DNA from: Opitutaceae bacterium
GTDB taxonomy: Bacteria > Verrucomicrobiota > Verrucomicrobiia > Opitutales > Opitutaceae
NCBI GenBank assembly: GCA_031272375.1
Contig: JAISTY010000032.1
Span: 1 to 5,829 of the forward strand
Direction of reading: 5' to 3'
DNA: 5,829 bases
The first letter of the stretch is position 1. Each line of letters starts with the position of its first letter. A program made the translations under genes and the position numbers. The notes beneath the pieces are model-generated. The model was not told the origin of the DNA, made no database searches, and saw only the letters and a program-made list of their open reading frames with translations. Positions 5,493-5,829 of this stretch are shown piece after piece.

Positions 5493-5829
5493 GTGCGCCT
5501 CGTCCTCACAGCCCTTCACGACGAACTCAAACGCCTTCAATACGAGGGCGTTGACGCCATCCCGCTCGCGGAGGACACCCTTGACGCCCTCCGTGCGCTT
5601 GCCCCGCCGCCCGCCGCCGCGCCGGTTGAAACCGCCCCGCCGTCCCCCCCGTCCGCCGCGCCCGCCGGCGTTGCCCGCAAGCCCGAACCGCCGCCGCCGC
5701 CCGCGCCCGAATTTCCGCCGCCGCCCACCGTCGCCCTTCCCGACACCCCCGAAAAACAGCCCCGCTGGGACGCCCTTCTCGCGCAGGTCCGCGCCGACCC
5801 CGTGTGCCTCAAAAACCTGCGTCCCGGCA
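5493..5829 (+). CDS. Probable uracil-DNA glycosylase, N-terminal part (cut by right edge)
   Basis: The frame is open from GTG at 5493 to the window end, 112 residues. Residues 1-37 form a short helical head (MRLVLTALHDELKRLQYEGV and onward). Residues 38-80 are a Pro/Ala-rich linker with runs at P66-P70 and P75-P78. Then comes RWDALLAQVRADPVCLKNLR followed by PG (91-112). A block with W, one Cys and an RPG end matches my memory of the segment just before the VFG/GEAPG active-site motifs of family 4-type uracil-DNA glycosylases, in which nearby cysteines bind an iron-sulfur cluster; C105 would be one of these. Such enzymes remove uracil from DNA to start base-excision repair. The catalytic motifs lie beyond the edge, so the assignment rests on this short block. 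The gene starts 3 bases after ribE, so the two are probably one transcript. Confidence 0.55.
   Translation, partial: MRLVLTALHDELKRLQYEGVDAIPLAEDTLDALRALAPPPAAAPVETAPPSPPSAAPAGVARKPEPPPPPAPEFPPPPTVALPDTPEKQPRWDALLAQVRADPVCLKNLRPG

Noticed and set aside
4650..5540. Minus-strand open frame of 296 codons
   Set aside because: It is antisense to ribE and the gap before it. It has no recognisable motif, whereas ribE is unambiguous.
5620..5720. CCG-rich stretch as a tandem repeat or microsatellite
   Set aside because: It encodes the Pro/Ala-rich linker in frame, with mixed codons and no fixed repeat unit.

Overview
The window is a high-GC bacterial stretch with six protein-coding genes. Two are cut by the window edges. 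Nearly every base is coding, and no stretch over 300 bases lacks a gene. I see no tRNA, rRNA, CRISPR array, insertion sequence or phage gene. The style suggests the Verrucomicrobiota, perhaps an opitute-like lineage. The reasons are a GC-rich genome with short gaps, starts mostly without Shine-Dalgarno sequences, a GYF_2-RDD fusion protein, and a uracil-DNA glycosylase-like N-terminus behind a Pro/Ala-rich linker. This placement is inference from gene style, not from a marker gene.

Left, minus strand: a tRNA-dihydrouridine synthase (1306-2364) is followed, with an ATGA start/stop overlap, by a large exported protein of unknown function (1-1309) that runs off the left edge. The overlap implies that the two are co-transcribed and translationally coupled.

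Middle: a 100-base divergent gap (2365-2464) separates this pair from rightward genes. It holds a perfect 9-base inverted repeat and is the only place from which both directions can be driven.

Right, plus strand: a GYF_2-RDD membrane protein (2465-3166), an SLC5/SSF-type sodium:solute symporter (3185-4756), riboflavin synthase alpha chain ribE (4860-5489), and the N-terminal part of a probable uracil-DNA glycosylase (5493 to the right edge). Gaps are 18, 103 and 3 bases. Two short cassettes are likely: RDD plus symporter, and ribE plus glycosylase.

The genes do not form one pathway. They cover RNA modification, membrane transport, cofactor synthesis and DNA repair, so this looks like ordinary chromosome rather than an accessory island. 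The most interesting points are the unknown exported protein coupled to the Dus gene, a recurring CCTCCC tract 4-6 bases before three ATG starts in place of a Shine-Dalgarno, gene-to-gene differences in C-versus-G strand bias, and a symporter whose sodium-site aspartate position (by PutP comparison) is tyrosine. I found no convincing new multi-gene system.
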